Below, one piece after another: positions 5,548 to 6,179 of a DNA stretch of 6,179 nt. This DNA is from Quisquiliibacterium sp. (GTDB lineage Bacteria > Pseudomonadota > Gammaproteobacteria > Burkholderiales > Burkholderiaceae_E), in NCBI GenBank assembly GCA_023257915.1, contig JALRBB010000288.1, positions 1 through 6,179 of the forward strand. Reading direction: 5' to 3'. The position numbers and the translations under genes were made by a program. The stretch's first letter is position 1; each line of letters starts with the position of its first letter. The notes under the pieces were generated by a model. That model did no database searches. It was not told the origin of the DNA and saw only the letters and a list, made by a program, of their open reading frames with translations.

Positions 5548-5829
5548 CGTCCCCTGCACGACCGCGTCATCGTCAAGCGCCTCGATAGCGAGCGCAAGAC
5601 GTCGTCGGGCATCGTGATCCCGGACAACGCTGCCGAAAAGCCTGACCAGGGCGAGATCCTGGCGGTCGGCGCCGGCAAGGTCGGCGACGACGGCAAAGTG
5701 CGTCCGCTGGGTGTCAAGGTGGGCGACAAGGTGCTCTTCGGCAAGTACAGCGGCCAGACCGTCAAGGTCGACGGCGAGGAACTCCTCGTCATGAAAGAAG
5801 AAGACCTGTTCGCGGTCGTCGAGAAGTAA
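5539..5829 (+). CDS. groS: Co-chaperonin GroES
   Basis: This 96-residue protein forms the seven-membered lid of the GroEL folding chamber in the cytosol. It has the conserved [14 protein letters not shown] start (1-14) and the GroEL-binding mobile loop (about 17-33) with Gly24 and the hydrophobic tripeptide IVI (25-27). [24 protein letters not shown] and the C-terminal [15 protein letters not shown] strand pattern complete the fold. The length is standard. AGGAG at 5526-5530 lies 8 nt before the ATG. It is the first gene of the groESL operon, controlled by the upstream promoter and CIRCE, and groEL follows after 27 bp. Confidence 0.99.
   Translation: MKLRPLHDRVIVKRLDSERKTSSGIVIPDNAAEKPDQGEILAVGAGKVGDDGKVRPLGVKVGDKVLFGKYSGQTVKVDGEELLVMKEEDLFAVVEK

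Positions 5830-6179
<350 letters not shown>

Overview
The window is a GC-rich chromosomal segment that looks like a betaproteobacterium, most likely Burkholderiales. The reasons are the GroEL N-terminus ([20 protein letters not shown] and VLERSFGAP signatures), a groESL operon carrying a CIRCE operator, and the overall codon bias. That taxonomic call is inference from remembered family signatures. I see no mobile elements, tRNA or rRNA genes, CRISPR arrays or phage genes, and most of the content is housekeeping.

Layout: (1) 1-394, minus strand: the N-terminal part of a class II aldolase/adducin-family protein, cut by the window edge. (2) 484-879, plus: msrB, methionine sulfoxide reductase B, divergent from the aldolase gene. 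(3) 951-1820, plus: a fumarylacetoacetate hydrolase (FAH) family enzyme. (4) 1909-2991 and 2984-4168, plus: serC and a serA-type phosphoglycerate dehydrogenase. They overlap by 8 bp and encode the first two steps of the phosphorylated serine pathway. A strong hairpin spans the serA stop codon. (5) 4220-5230, minus: a stand-alone sugar-phosphate nucleotidyltransferase-like protein, convergent with serA, with several changed active-site motifs. (6) 5231-5538: a 308-bp regulatory region with a TTGAAA-N17-TATCAT promoter, a perfect CIRCE (HrcA) operator and a leader of about 160 nt that can fold. (7) 5539-5829 and 5857-6179 (cut by the edge), plus: groES and groEL.

The genes fall into unrelated units: serine synthesis, the chaperonin operon, protein repair and small-molecule catabolism. 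The signals most worth a second look are in non-coding DNA. One is a possible fourU-type RNA thermometer over the groES ribosome binding site, downstream of CIRCE, which would give heat control at two levels. The other is a four-tract G-quadruplex motif on the template strand of the serC leader. Two proteins also deserve attention: the degenerate nucleotidyltransferase, and the SerA, which belongs to a branch lacking the usual catalytic-Glu motif. I found no convincing evidence of a wholly new multi-gene system.
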